DNA from: Firmicutes bacterium UBA6132
GTDB lineage: Bacteria > Bacillota_A > Clostridia > Tissierellales > Sedimentibacteraceae
Reading direction: 5' to 3'
DNA: 5,502 bases
Assembly: GCA_002435835.1 (NCBI GenBank)
Contig: DIVM01000020.1
Coordinates: 1 to 5,502, forward strand
Positions within the stretch are counted from its first letter, which is position 1; each line of letters starts with the position of its first letter. A program made the translations under genes and the position numbers. Positions 1 to 5,502 of the stretch are shown here, piece after piece. Under the pieces are notes generated by a model. That model worked only from the letters and a program-made list of their open reading frames with translations. It was not told the DNA's origin and did no database searches.

Positions 1-30
1 TATTATATGTTTTTCAAATTTAATTATTTA

Positions 31-186
31 CTATATTGTGAACAATAGACCCATAACAGCTCCATACAAAATTGTATTCAATGGCTTTGATGTTATTGGG
101 CAAGTACCAGTAGAACATCCAACAACTTTATAATAAATAAAACCTAAAAAACCACCTATTAAAACACCTGCTATAATTTTACCCAT
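31..186 (-). CDS. Small membrane protein with GC-x4-CPIT motif (DUF6132-like)
   Basis: A complete 51-residue ORF runs from ATG (184-186 on the plus strand) to TAG (31-33). An AAGGGAG ribosome binding site lies at 193-199, six bases before the ATG, which supports real translation. Residues 4-22 form a glycine-rich hydrophobic segment (IIAGVLIGGFLGFIYYKVV). A short loop follows with Cys24 and Cys29 in GCSTGTCPIT, and residues 39-51 form a second hydrophobic stretch. This layout matches, from memory, the small DUF6132 family (two membrane segments around a GCxSGxCPITSNP-type loop), whose function is unknown. The paired cysteines could bind metal or take part in thiol chemistry, but that is inference. 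It is transcribed away from the oxidoreductase remnant and has no visible operon partner in the window. Confidence is high that it is a gene and moderate on the family. Confidence 0.75.
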   Translation of the reverse strand: MGKIIAGVLIGGFLGFIYYKVVGCSTGTCPITSKPLNTILYGAVMGLLFTI

Positions 187-273
187 ATTTAACTCCCTTA
201 AAAAATAATTTTTCTATTTTTTTACTGAATTCCATTTTTATTTTCTATATTATCAAATATATGATAACAAATC

Positions 274-288
274 AGTGATTTAATCACT
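274..288. promoter_or_regulatory. Perfect 7-bp inverted repeat, possible operator
   Basis: AGTGATT and AATCACT flank a single central T, giving a 15-bp near-perfect palindrome. It lies about 90 bases upstream of the small membrane protein's ATG and just upstream of that gene's candidate -10, a reasonable place for an activator or repressor site. It is the longest and least AT-biased dyad in this intergenic region. No regulator is encoded nearby and I do not recognise the motif, so an operator role is only suggested. Confidence 0.3.
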
Positions 289-353
289 TACGCATAAAAT
301 ACTATGCTTGACCATAGGTACTGATGCCTTTCTGATAATCCATTCTTAAAAAA

Positions 354-377
354 TATACTGAATTATATACTAAATTA
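354..377 (+). repeat. Tandem 12-bp repeat, two copies
   Basis: TATACTGAATTA (354-365) is followed directly by TATACTAAATTA (366-377), differing at one base. It sits immediately upstream of the candidate plus-strand promoter. It could be a slippage duplication or a pair of binding sites; nothing in the sequence decides between them. Confidence 0.55.
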
Positions 378-381
378 CTTC

Positions 382-409
382 TTTACTACTTTATACACTA
401 TGGTATAAT
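382..409 (+). promoter_or_regulatory. Candidate sigma-A promoter upstream of the oxidoreductase remnant
   Basis: TTTACT (382-387, four of six matches to TTGACA) lies 16 bases before a perfect TATAAT (404-409), which also has an extended -10 TGG at 401-403. A 6-bp inverted repeat, TTATAC (391-396) and GTATAA (403-408), overlaps the -10 and could be an operator. The promoter reads toward the broken oxidoreductase gene, whose recognisable sequence begins about 20-25 bases downstream. That is consistent with a promoter left behind after the gene's 5' part was lost. AT-rich background makes chance matches common. Confidence 0.35.
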
Positions 410-427
410 TTTATAAATATATAATAA

Positions 428-825
428 CATAATTATATTCATGCCATGCCTGGAATTGTTATGAAGTTTATTGAACATATGGAACCGTCAAAAACTAAAG
501 GTAAATACATAGGGTTTATCAAGCGGGATTTTTAGAAACTGAACAGGAAAAATTTGTCGAAGCATACTTTGCAGATTTAGCAAATCAACTGAATTATAAC
601 TATTTGGGTACGGTATATGAAGAAACTCATGCTTTTGATAAGGATATTTTAGGAAAGTTGAGTAAACCATATCAGATATCAAAGTTTATGTTAAGTATCC
701 TTAATTTAGTTGATAAAGTAGGATTAAGCAATACACTTTGGCATAGTGAGTTAAAGAAAAATAATGCTTTTGATAAAAGATTGGATAAACCTTTTTTGTA
801 TAATGGAGGTACCAAATATAAATAA
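428..825 (+). pseudogene. Remnant of flavodoxin-like NAD(P)H-dependent oxidoreductase
   Basis: Two reading frames together read as the C-terminal half of a flavodoxin-fold NAD(P)H:FMN oxidoreductase. The first frame (428 to about 520) contains YIHAMPGIVMKFIEHMEPSK, typical of the segment after the family's flavin-binding part, and hits a TAG at 533-535. Restoring one base near 520 continues as AGFLETEQEKFVEAYF and stays open to the TAA at 823-825, ending NGGTKYK. The N-terminal flavodoxin part with its GSPR-type flavin loop is absent; an in-frame TAA at 425-427 closes the frame upstream. The junction NYLGTV/YEETHAFD (about 598-630) also looks shorter than family members I recall, suggesting an internal in-frame deletion. 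The intact relatives would use FMN to reduce quinones or similar substrates. Lack of the 5' half plus a frameshift argue for a dead gene. The family call is from memory of related proteins. Confidence 0.6.
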
Positions 826-993
826 CAGAAAAAATAAATATTCAATATTCTATAAATTCGCAGATTATGTAAATTGGCTTAAAATATCACACCTTCGTAA
901 GACTTTTTAAAAATAGCAAACGTTGGAATTATATATGTGTATTTTATACCTCTTTAATAGAGAAATTAATTGGGGTTTTATGATGTTCACAAT

Positions 994-1022
994 AAAGATG
1001 CATCTGATAAAGATGCATCTTT
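994..1022 (-). terminator. Hairpin terminator of the dehydratase/LarA-like cluster
   Basis: AAAGATGCATC (994-1004) and GATGCATCTTT (1012-1022) form a perfect 11-bp stem around a 7-base loop. The pairing extends to 14 bp (991-1025) through flanking A/T bases. It begins one base beyond the TAA (1027-1029) of the LarA-like gene, so it probably ends that minus-strand transcript. The T-rich run lies in the outer stem rather than after it on the minus strand. On the plus strand the stem is followed by TTTATTATTAATTA, so it may work in both directions. Each arm contains the self-complementary octamer GATGCATC, so the element is also a direct repeat with a 15-base period. Confidence 0.65.
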
Positions 1023-1026
1023 ATTA

Positions 1027-2304
1027 TTAATTAAAATCAAGTTGTAAGCTTCCATCATCTTCAAAAGGAATATCAAATGGTTCGCTTAAAATTCTAACAT
1101 TATTATTCATAGCTTCATCTATCATATTTTCTGAAATATAAATAGTTTTCATATTCTTTGTATTTTCTATTAAGGCAATTCTGCAATTTCTTAAATCAGG
1201 TAAATTACAAGTTTTTATTGCTGCTTGTACAGCCATTTTATCTGTATCTAAAATCATAGGTATTTTTACAGTTACAACTGTTGTAGCCGTAAGTGCATTT
1301 GGATATGTCATTGATAAATCCATTTTGTTAAAAAGTCTTTTTGTAGTAAAGTCAGCTAACCCTATACCGTTACAATTTCCATGGCTCTTTTCTGTTACAT
1401 CAAGTGCTGAAATTTTTGTTATAGTGATGTCTCCTTTGAAATGTTCATTGTTAAATCTTCCAGTTACATTTGAGTCCATACCTGTTCCGCTAATTTCTTT
1501 GCCTATTTTTTTTACAATAAGCACATCTGCTTGTTTGAAAAAAAGTTTAGGCATAAGTTCATTCGCTTTTATTAAAAGTTTCTTTTCTTCTACAGGAATT
1601 TCAGCTGCATTAAGTAATGATATTTCAGAAACTTTTCCGTAGCTATTTTCAATAATAGCTGCGCCAAAACATATATTTTTCTTTTTAAGTACTTCTAAAC
1701 CAACTCTTTCAACAATTTCAGGCATTAATTTAAATCCTGTTTTATGATAATTTTGAGCACCCATCTGTTTTCCAAGACCTATTGCCATCATTTTCATCAA
1801 ACCACTTTCATAATCACCTCTAAAGGAAGTATGGGCTTTTACTCTGTTGATTAATATTATTCCATCTGCTTCATTGGCGTACTTGTCTAAATAAACTGGC
1901 CTTCCATCTAATATTTCACCTATTTGCACAACTTCCATAGATGACTTTATAGGTACACCCATTGTTTCTTCTGTAATTCCTATGGTTTCCAGCATTTCTA
2001 TTTGTCCTTTTGCTGTTGCTCCGCCATGGCTTCCCATTGCAGGAACTATAAATGGATGTGCTCCTTTTTCTTTAACCATATCACATATTGCCTTAGTGAT
2101 TATATCAATTGCATTAATACCTCTGCTGCCACCAGTTACAGCTATTGTTTGTCCTGGTTTAATGTTTTTATATCCGTCAACATTTTTTAAGTTTTCTATA
2201 ATATATTCTTCTATGTTTGTCAAATAATCTGGATTAAATTGTTGTTCTGCTTTAACTATTTTAGGAAGTGGAATATCTCTTAGTGTGTCTTCTATAAAAC
2301 TCAT
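1027..2304 (-). CDS. LarA-like nickel-pincer racemase/epimerase family protein
   Basis: 425 residues from the preferred ATG (2302-2304); close to the usual length of LarA-family proteins. These cytosolic enzymes invert the C2 hydroxyl of lactate or other 2-hydroxy acids using a nickel-pincer nucleotide cofactor tethered to a lysine. Motifs in order: TGGSRG (57-62, Arg61), PAMGSHGG (His93), INRVKAHTSFRG (His158), SGLMKMMAIGLGKQ (Lys171) and NYHKTG (His187). These fit Arg75, His108, His174, Lys184 and His200 of Lactobacillus plantarum LarA; the spacings are 32/65/13/16 here against 33/66/10/16. The cofactor lysine, the nickel histidine and both catalytic histidines therefore appear present. An in-frame ATG six codons upstream lacks a ribosome binding site. 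Beside two dehydratases, it more likely epimerises a sugar acid or other hydroxy acid than lactate. The cofactor-making genes (larB, larC, larE) are not in the window. The family call is strong and the substrate is unknown. Confidence 0.85.
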   Translation of the reverse strand: MSFIEDTLRDIPLPKIVKAEQQFNPDYLTNIEEYIIENLKNVDGYKNIKPGQTIAVTGGSRGINAIDIITKAICDMVKEKGAHPFIVPAMGSHGGATAKGQIEMLETIGITEETMGVPIKSSMEVVQIGEILDGRPVYLDKYANEADGIILINRVKAHTSFRGDYESGLMKMMAIGLGKQMGAQNYHKTGFKLMPEIVERVGLEVLKKKNICFGAAIIENSYGKVSEISLLNAAEIPVEEKKLLIKANELMPKLFFKQADVLIVKKIGKEISGTGMDSNVTGRFNNEHFKGDITITKISALDVTEKSHGNCNGIGLADFTTKRLFNKMDLSMTYPNALTATTVVTVKIPMILDTDKMAVQAAIKTCNLPDLRNCRIALIENTKNMKTIYISENMIDEAMNNNVRILSEPFDIPFEDDGSLQLDFN

Positions 2305-2309
2305 ATTAT

Positions 2310-2314
2310 CCTCC
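2310..2314 (-). promoter_or_regulatory. Ribosome binding site that sets the LarA-like start
   Basis: On the minus strand GGAGG lies five bases before the ATG at 2302-2304. This ribosome binding site falls inside the extra six codons of the longer reading frame that would start at 2322, and that upstream ATG is preceded only by AT-rich sequence. Translation therefore most likely begins at 2304 with MSFIEDTL. Confidence 0.75.
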
Positions 2315-2347
2315 ACATACATAATTTTGAATATTACCCTTATATAT

Positions 2348-2384
2348 TAATTACTCCCTTAGATCAAGCCTTAGGGAGTAATTA
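2348..2384 (-). terminator. Intercistronic hairpin between UxaA large subunit and LarA-like gene
   Basis: TAATTACTCCCT (2348-2359) and AGGGAGTAATTA (2373-2384) form a perfect 12-bp stem; two more inner pairs are possible beyond a T-T mismatch. It lies 18 bases after the stop of the UxaA large-subunit gene and about 44 bases before the LarA-like start. On the minus strand it is followed by ATATATAAGGG rather than a clean T-run. It may therefore be a leaky terminator, or an RNA processing or stabilising hairpin that lowers expression of the last gene. The same 12 bases form an inverted repeat in DNA, but the position after a stop codon favours an RNA role. Confidence 0.5.
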
Positions 2385-2401
2385 TGTATGATTAAAAATT
2401 A

Positions 2402-3580
2402 TTAAACTCTTGTTACGCAGAATAATTCATCACCATTAAACAATTCAGCTTTTGTCATTTCTCCATCTGCAACTTCAATTACTTTTTCAAAAATCTCGTT
2501 TCCTTTTTCTTCTAAAGAAACTCCCTTTTCAATTATGTCCCCTGCATTAATGTCAATATTTTCTTCCATTTTGATAAATGTTTTGTCATTGCCTGTTATT
2601 TTTATAACTGGAACAAATGGGAATCCAGTAGGAGTACCTCTTCCTGATGTGAAAGCAATTATCTGTGCACCACCTCCAACCATACCCGTTACAACTTCAC
2701 CGTCATGACCAGGAGAATCCATCAAAAAAACTCCTTTTTCATTTTCAATAGGACATGTTGCATATTCTAAAACGTTAGTTATTTTACCATGACCTGATTT
2801 ATATATTCCTCCCAAAGCTTTTTCAACTACAGAACTTACTCCTCCATCGAAATTACCTGTTGAGATCAAAGCGCCTCTCTTAGCAAATTTAGGATTAGTA
2901 CCGATTCTTCTTAGCTTATCTTCCATATTTAAAATTGTGTCTGTGACTTTTTGCCCTATTTCTTCATTTATAGCTCTTTTAGAAAGTATATGTTCAGTAC
3001 CAAGGAGTTCTGTAACTTCGGAAAATATAATGCTTCCTCCATTATTTACAACTGTATCTGCCATTATTCCAACTGCTGGATTTGCTGCTAAACCTGATGT
3101 TGCATCCGTACCACCGCATTTAACTCCTATAATTAAATCAGAAACGTCACATTCTACTTTTTCCAAGTTTTTAACTTCTTCTGCCATTGCTTTAGCAATC
3201 ATTATACCTTTTTCAATAGTTTTTGAAGTGTTTCCTTCATCTTGAATTACAACTTTTTCAACATGCTTTCCTGATTTTTTTACACCTTCAACAAATTCAT
3301 CCGGTGTAAATCTCTCACAACCAAGACCTACTACCAGAACAGCTGCAATATTTGGATGGTTACCCATAGAAATAAGAGTTCTACAAGTTATTTCAAGGTC
3401 TTCTCCTACTTGACTGCATCCAACTGGATGTTTTAAAAATATTGCTCCATCTACCTCTTTAGCTATAAGCTCTGCTACTCTGTTTGCGCAAAATACAGAT
3501 GGTATTATACCTATATAATTTCTTACTCCAACTTTTCCGTCTAAGCGTTTATACCCCATAAATTTAGTTTTTTGTTCCAT
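2402..3580 (-). CDS. UxaA-family dehydratase, large (catalytic) subunit
   Basis: 392 residues corresponding to the C-terminal part of altronate (UxaA) and galactarate (GarD) dehydratases. These remove water from hexonates or hexarates to give 2-keto-3-deoxy acids, with a divalent metal such as iron. Family motifs appear in order: GYKRLDGKVGVRNY (9-22), HPVGCSQVGEDLE (51-63), GLGCERF (85-91), CGGTDATSGLAANPAVG (155-171), SEVTELLGTEHIL (187-199) and a C-terminal MDSPGHDGEVVTG (287-299) with SGRGTPTGFP (312-321). Cys55, Cys88 and Cys155 sit in the conserved blocks and are candidates for the metal site. It starts one base after the stop of the SAF-domain gene, with its AGAGGT ribosome binding site inside that gene's last codons, so the two are probably translated together as a two-part enzyme. 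The same split arrangement is known for sulfolactate sulfo-lyase (SuyA/SuyB), so the leaving group and substrate are not certain. No signal peptide is seen, so it is cytosolic. Confidence 0.85.
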   Translation of the reverse strand: MEQKTKFMGYKRLDGKVGVRNYIGIIPSVFCANRVAELIAKEVDGAIFLKHPVGCSQVGEDLEITCRTLISMGNHPNIAAVLVVGLGCERFTPDEFVEGVKKSGKHVEKVVIQDEGNTSKTIEKGIMIAKAMAEEVKNLEKVECDVSDLIIGVKCGGTDATSGLAANPAVGIMADTVVNNGGSIIFSEVTELLGTEHILSKRAINEEIGQKVTDTILNMEDKLRRIGTNPKFAKRGALISTGNFDGGVSSVVEKALGGIYKSGHGKITNVLEYATCPIENEKGVFLMDSPGHDGEVVTGMVGGGAQIIAFTSGRGTPTGFPFVPVIKITGNDKTFIKMEENIDINAGDIIEKGVSLEEKGNEIFEKVIEVADGEMTKAELFNGDELFCVTRV

Positions 3581-3581
3581 A

Positions 3582-3848
3582 TCATTTACCTCTTCTGCAG
3601 CCCATATTATGATTATGTATCCATGTTCCTACAGGAATATCTACCATAGCATATCCTATATCTTCGCCATATTTATATACAACATCTTCAGCTTTAAAAT
3701 CTTCGATTGCTACTTTGTGACCAAAATCAACAAATTCCTTTAATACAATTTCCTCATTTCCTACTTTAACTATATCGCCCATTTCTCCTGGCTGAAGCAA
3801 AACTGCAACATTATCTTTTTGATTTATTACTAAACTTCTTTTTAACAT
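3582..3848 (-). CDS. UxaA-family dehydratase, small SAF-domain subunit
   Basis: 88 residues matching the N-terminal SAF domain of UxaA/GarD dehydratases, encoded here as a separate polypeptide. Recognisable parts are the early DNVAVLLQPGEMGD (12-25), the GHKVAIEDF block (43-51), and the closing GTWIHNHNMGCRRG, whose histidines correspond to the VHxHN motif of the family. In fused relatives this domain packs against the catalytic part; here it should partner with the product of the next gene. The ATG is preceded by AGGAGG (plus-strand 3854-3859), five bases away and overlapping the TAG stop of the IlvD/Edd-family gene, which indicates one transcript and coupled translation. The two subunits total 480 residues, close to fused UxaA. 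A SuyA-type sulfolactate lyase subunit is the main alternative. Confidence 0.85.
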   Translation of the reverse strand: MLKRSLVINQKDNVAVLLQPGEMGDIVKVGNEEIVLKEFVDFGHKVAIEDFKAEDVVYKYGEDIGYAMVDIPVGTWIHNHNMGCRRGK

Positions 3849-3857
3849 TATATCCTC

Positions 3858-5502
3858 CTAAATGATAGTTGCGCCTCTATCTGCTGAGTCGACTATTTTT
3901 CTGTAAAGTTTTAAGAAGCCTTTTGCACTGTCATTTGGTACATATGTGAAGTTCTTAAGTCTTTCAGCAATTTCTTCATCTGATATTTCTATGTCAAGTT
4001 TTCTGTTAGGAATATCTATATTTATAATATCTCCTTCTTCAACTATGGCAATTGGTCCTGAATCTGCTGCTTCTGGAGTTACATAACCAATACATGGACC
4101 TTTTGTTGCTCCTGAGTATCTTCCATCTGTTACCATAGCAACAGTATTTCCAAGTCCCATTCCTACAAGAAGAGCTGCTGGTATTGACATTTCTCTCATT
4201 CCAGGGCCGCCTTTAGGGCCTTCATACTTAATTACTATTACATCGCCGTCTTTTACAGTTCCGCCAAGCAATAATTCTCTAACTTCTTCTTCACTGTTTA
4301 CTACTCTTGCAGGTCCTCTGTGAACCATCATTTGAGGAGAAACAGCACTTTGTTTAACAACTGCACCATTAGGAGCAAGGTTTCCTTTAAGAACAGCTAT
4401 GCCTCCTTCTTCAGCTAATGGTGAATTTAAAGGTTTTATCACATCTGTAGTTTTCATATTGTATTTTGCAAGATTTTCTCCTATTGTAACACCGCTTATT
4501 GTTAAGACATCTGTATCAAGAAGAGGTTCAATGGTTTTTAACACTGCTTGAACCCCTCCAGCATCATGGTAATCTTTTAACGTATATTTAGATGCAGGTT
4601 TAAATTTAGTTACTAATGGAGTAGTTTTGCTAAGTCTGTCGAAATCGTCCATTGTAATTGTAATACCTACTTGTTTTGCAATTGCAGGAATATGTAAAAT
4701 TGTATTTGTAGATCCGCCTATAGATAAAATGTATTTAATTGCATTATTAATACATTTTTCATTAATAATTTTGTTAGAATTAAGATCTTCTCTTACCATA
4801 TCAACTATTCTTTCGCCCGTTTCCATTGCAAGTCTCATTCTTTCTGATGAAACTGCACTAATTGTTCCACCTCCAGGTAATGTAAGTCCCATAGCTTCAA
4901 GAACTGTACTCATAGTATTTGCCGTTCCCATCATACCACATGCTCCACATGATTGACATGTGTTTGATTCTATTTTATTGAATTCCGCTTCATCAATTTC
5001 CCCCGATGAATATCTTCCCATTGCTTCTTTAACATCACTTAAAACATAATTTTTACCATCATCATGTATATATGGTTCCATTGGGCCACCTGGTACAAAT
5101 ATAACAGGTAAATCTAATGATGCTGCTGCCATCATCATTCCTGGAACTATTTTGTCACATGAACAAAGCATTACCAGACCATCAAATTGATTAGCTTCTA
5201 CCATAAGTTCTATTGATGCCCATATTATATCCCTGCTTGGCAATATGCTGTGCATTCCTTGTCCTTGCGCAATTCCATCACAAGGTGCTATAGTATTGAA
5301 CTCAACTGGCATACCACCATTTGCCCAAATACCATCTTTCACCTTTTGGCTTAATTGTCTTAAATGAAAATGACCAGGATTTGATTCTGTCCATGAATTT
5401 ACAATTCCTATAAGTGGTTTTTTTATGTCTTTATCAGTGTACCCCATTCCTTTATAACATGCTCTTGGATAAGCACCTGATAAACCTTCCATCATTTTTC
5501 TG
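3858..5502 (-). CDS. IlvD/Edd-family Fe-S dehydratase (5' end outside window)
   Basis: The reading frame stays open to the window edge, with codons for Arg-Lys before the first visible Met (5493-5495). No ribosome binding site precedes that ATG, so the true start probably lies some residues upstream. The family dehydrates 2,3-dihydroxy acids: dihydroxy-isovalerate in valine/isoleucine synthesis (IlvD), or aldonates such as 6-phosphogluconate, arabinonate or xylonate. Counting from that Met, motifs are NPGHFHL (39-45), APCDGIAQGQGMH (70-82), CSCDKIVPGMMMAA (111-124), CQSCGACGMMGTANTM (180-195), GGSTNTILHIPA (260-271) and DGRYSGATKGPCIG (457-470). Cys113 and Cys186 are the expected cluster ligands and Ser461 the expected catalytic base. 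NPGHFHL resembles E. coli-type IlvD (PGHxHL) rather than the NPCN form of the 2Fe-2S subgroup. Context with UxaA subunits and a LarA-like protein favours a sugar-acid or hydroxy-acid substrate over branched-chain synthesis, but sequence alone does not settle it. Confidence 0.88.
   Translation of the reverse strand, partial: RKMMEGLSGAYPRACYKGMGYTDKDIKKPLIGIVNSWTESNPGHFHLRQLSQKVKDGIWANGGMPVEFNTIAPCDGIAQGQGMHSILPSRDIIWASIELMVEANQFDGLVMLCSCDKIVPGMMMAAASLDLPVIFVPGGPMEPYIHDDGKNYVLSDVKEAMGRYSSGEIDEAEFNKIESNTCQSCGACGMMGTANTMSTVLEAMGLTLPGGGTISAVSSERMRLAMETGERIVDMVREDLNSNKIINEKCINNAIKYILSIGGSTNTILHIPAIAKQVGITITMDDFDRLSKTTPLVTKFKPASKYTLKDYHDAGGVQAVLKTIEPLLDTDVLTISGVTIGENLAKYNMKTTDVIKPLNSPLAEEGGIAVLKGNLAPNGAVVKQSAVSPQMMVHRGPARVVNSEEEVRELLLGGTVKDGDVIVIKYEGPKGGPGMREMSIPAALLVGMGLGNTVAMVTDGRYSGATKGPCIGYVTPEAADSGPIAIVEEGDIINIDIPNRKLDIEISDEEIAERLKNFTYVPNDSAKGFLKLYRKIVDSADRGATII

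Larger units (their letters stand above)
187..427. other. Gene-free AT-rich intergenic region with several dyads
   Basis: About 240 bases lie between the start of the small membrane protein gene and the oxidoreductase remnant, with no ORF carrying a credible ribosome binding site. It holds several short inverted repeats: 250-255/262-267, 274-280/282-288, 292-296/303-307, 302-306/313-317 and 391-396/403-408. It also holds a tandem 12-mer (354-377) and a plausible plus-strand promoter (382-409). It must contain the minus-strand promoter for the small gene. The best candidate is an extended -10-like TGATAATAT (plus-strand 247-255), about 55 bases before that ATG, but I see no good -35 for it. 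In DNA this AT-rich, several 5-6 bp dyads are expected by chance. Confidence 0.6.

Noticed and set aside
488..682. Minus-strand 64-residue open frame
   Set aside because: It lies opposite the oxidoreductase remnant, lacks a recognisable ribosome binding site and shows no family features.
826..990. Possible gene or RNA between the oxidoreductase remnant and the terminator
   Set aside because: There is no ORF with a ribosome binding site and only very short stems; I see no supported feature in this stretch.
994..1022. CRISPR-like or mobile-element repeat
   Set aside because: There are only two adjacent copies with no spacers or flanking transposase; the hairpin just after a stop codon explains it better.
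2305..2322. Longer start for the LarA-like gene, adding six residues
   Set aside because: The upstream ATG has no ribosome binding site, while GGAGG five bases before the ATG at 2302-2304 lies inside the added codons.
1325..3245. Several plus-strand open frames of 60-105 residues opposite the LarA-like and UxaA genes
   Set aside because: They are antisense shadows of well-supported coding sequence; their hydrophobic, serine-rich composition reflects the complement of AT-rich codons.
4627..4956. Plus-strand open frame of 109 residues opposite the IlvD/Edd gene
   Set aside because: It overlaps the conserved IlvD motifs on the other strand and has no independent support.
5366..5395. Apparent loss of the first Fe-S cysteine in the IlvD/Edd protein (Gly in NPGHFHL where other members have NPCN)
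   Set aside because: E. coli-type IlvD proteins carry PGHxHL here, as far as I recall, so this marks a subgroup rather than a damaged active site.

Overview
The window is AT-rich with low-GC Firmicute codon use, strong GGAGG-type ribosome binding sites and short intergenic gaps. Together with the gene families present, this suggests an anaerobic Clostridium-like bacterium. That placement is inference from composition and content; there is no rRNA or other marker here.

Right part (1027-5502, minus strand): a compact gene cluster read right to left. It begins with an IlvD/Edd-family Fe-S dehydratase whose start lies just outside the window. A split UxaA-type dehydratase follows, with an 88-residue SAF-domain small subunit and a 392-residue large subunit. 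The cluster ends with a LarA-like (nickel-pincer lactate racemase family) protein. The first three genes are separated by 9 nt and 1 nt and are probably translationally coupled. The fourth follows a 97-nt gap that contains a hairpin. A 14-bp hairpin just past the last stop codon is the likely end of the transcript. The combination points to catabolism of sugar acids or other 2-hydroxy acids. Two unrelated dehydratases could remove water from aldonate-type substrates, and the LarA-like enzyme could interconvert C2 epimers feeding them. No kinase, aldolase, transporter or regulator is visible, so the substrate is not fixed.

Left part (1-1026): a 51-residue membrane miniprotein with a GC-x4-C-P-I-T motif (DUF6132-like) lies on the minus strand at 31-186. 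A gene-free, very AT-rich stretch with several small dyads and a tandem 12-mer covers 187-427. A plus-strand remnant of a flavodoxin-like NAD(P)H-dependent oxidoreductase lies at 428-825; it lacks its N-terminal part and carries a frameshift. A further 200 nt without a convincing gene follows before the hairpin.

I see no CRISPR array, insertion sequence, tRNA or rRNA. The main cluster looks like ordinary accessory metabolism. The most informative points are the conserved nickel-pincer residues in the LarA-like protein, the pairing of two dehydratase families with a possible epimerase, and the decayed oxidoreductase.
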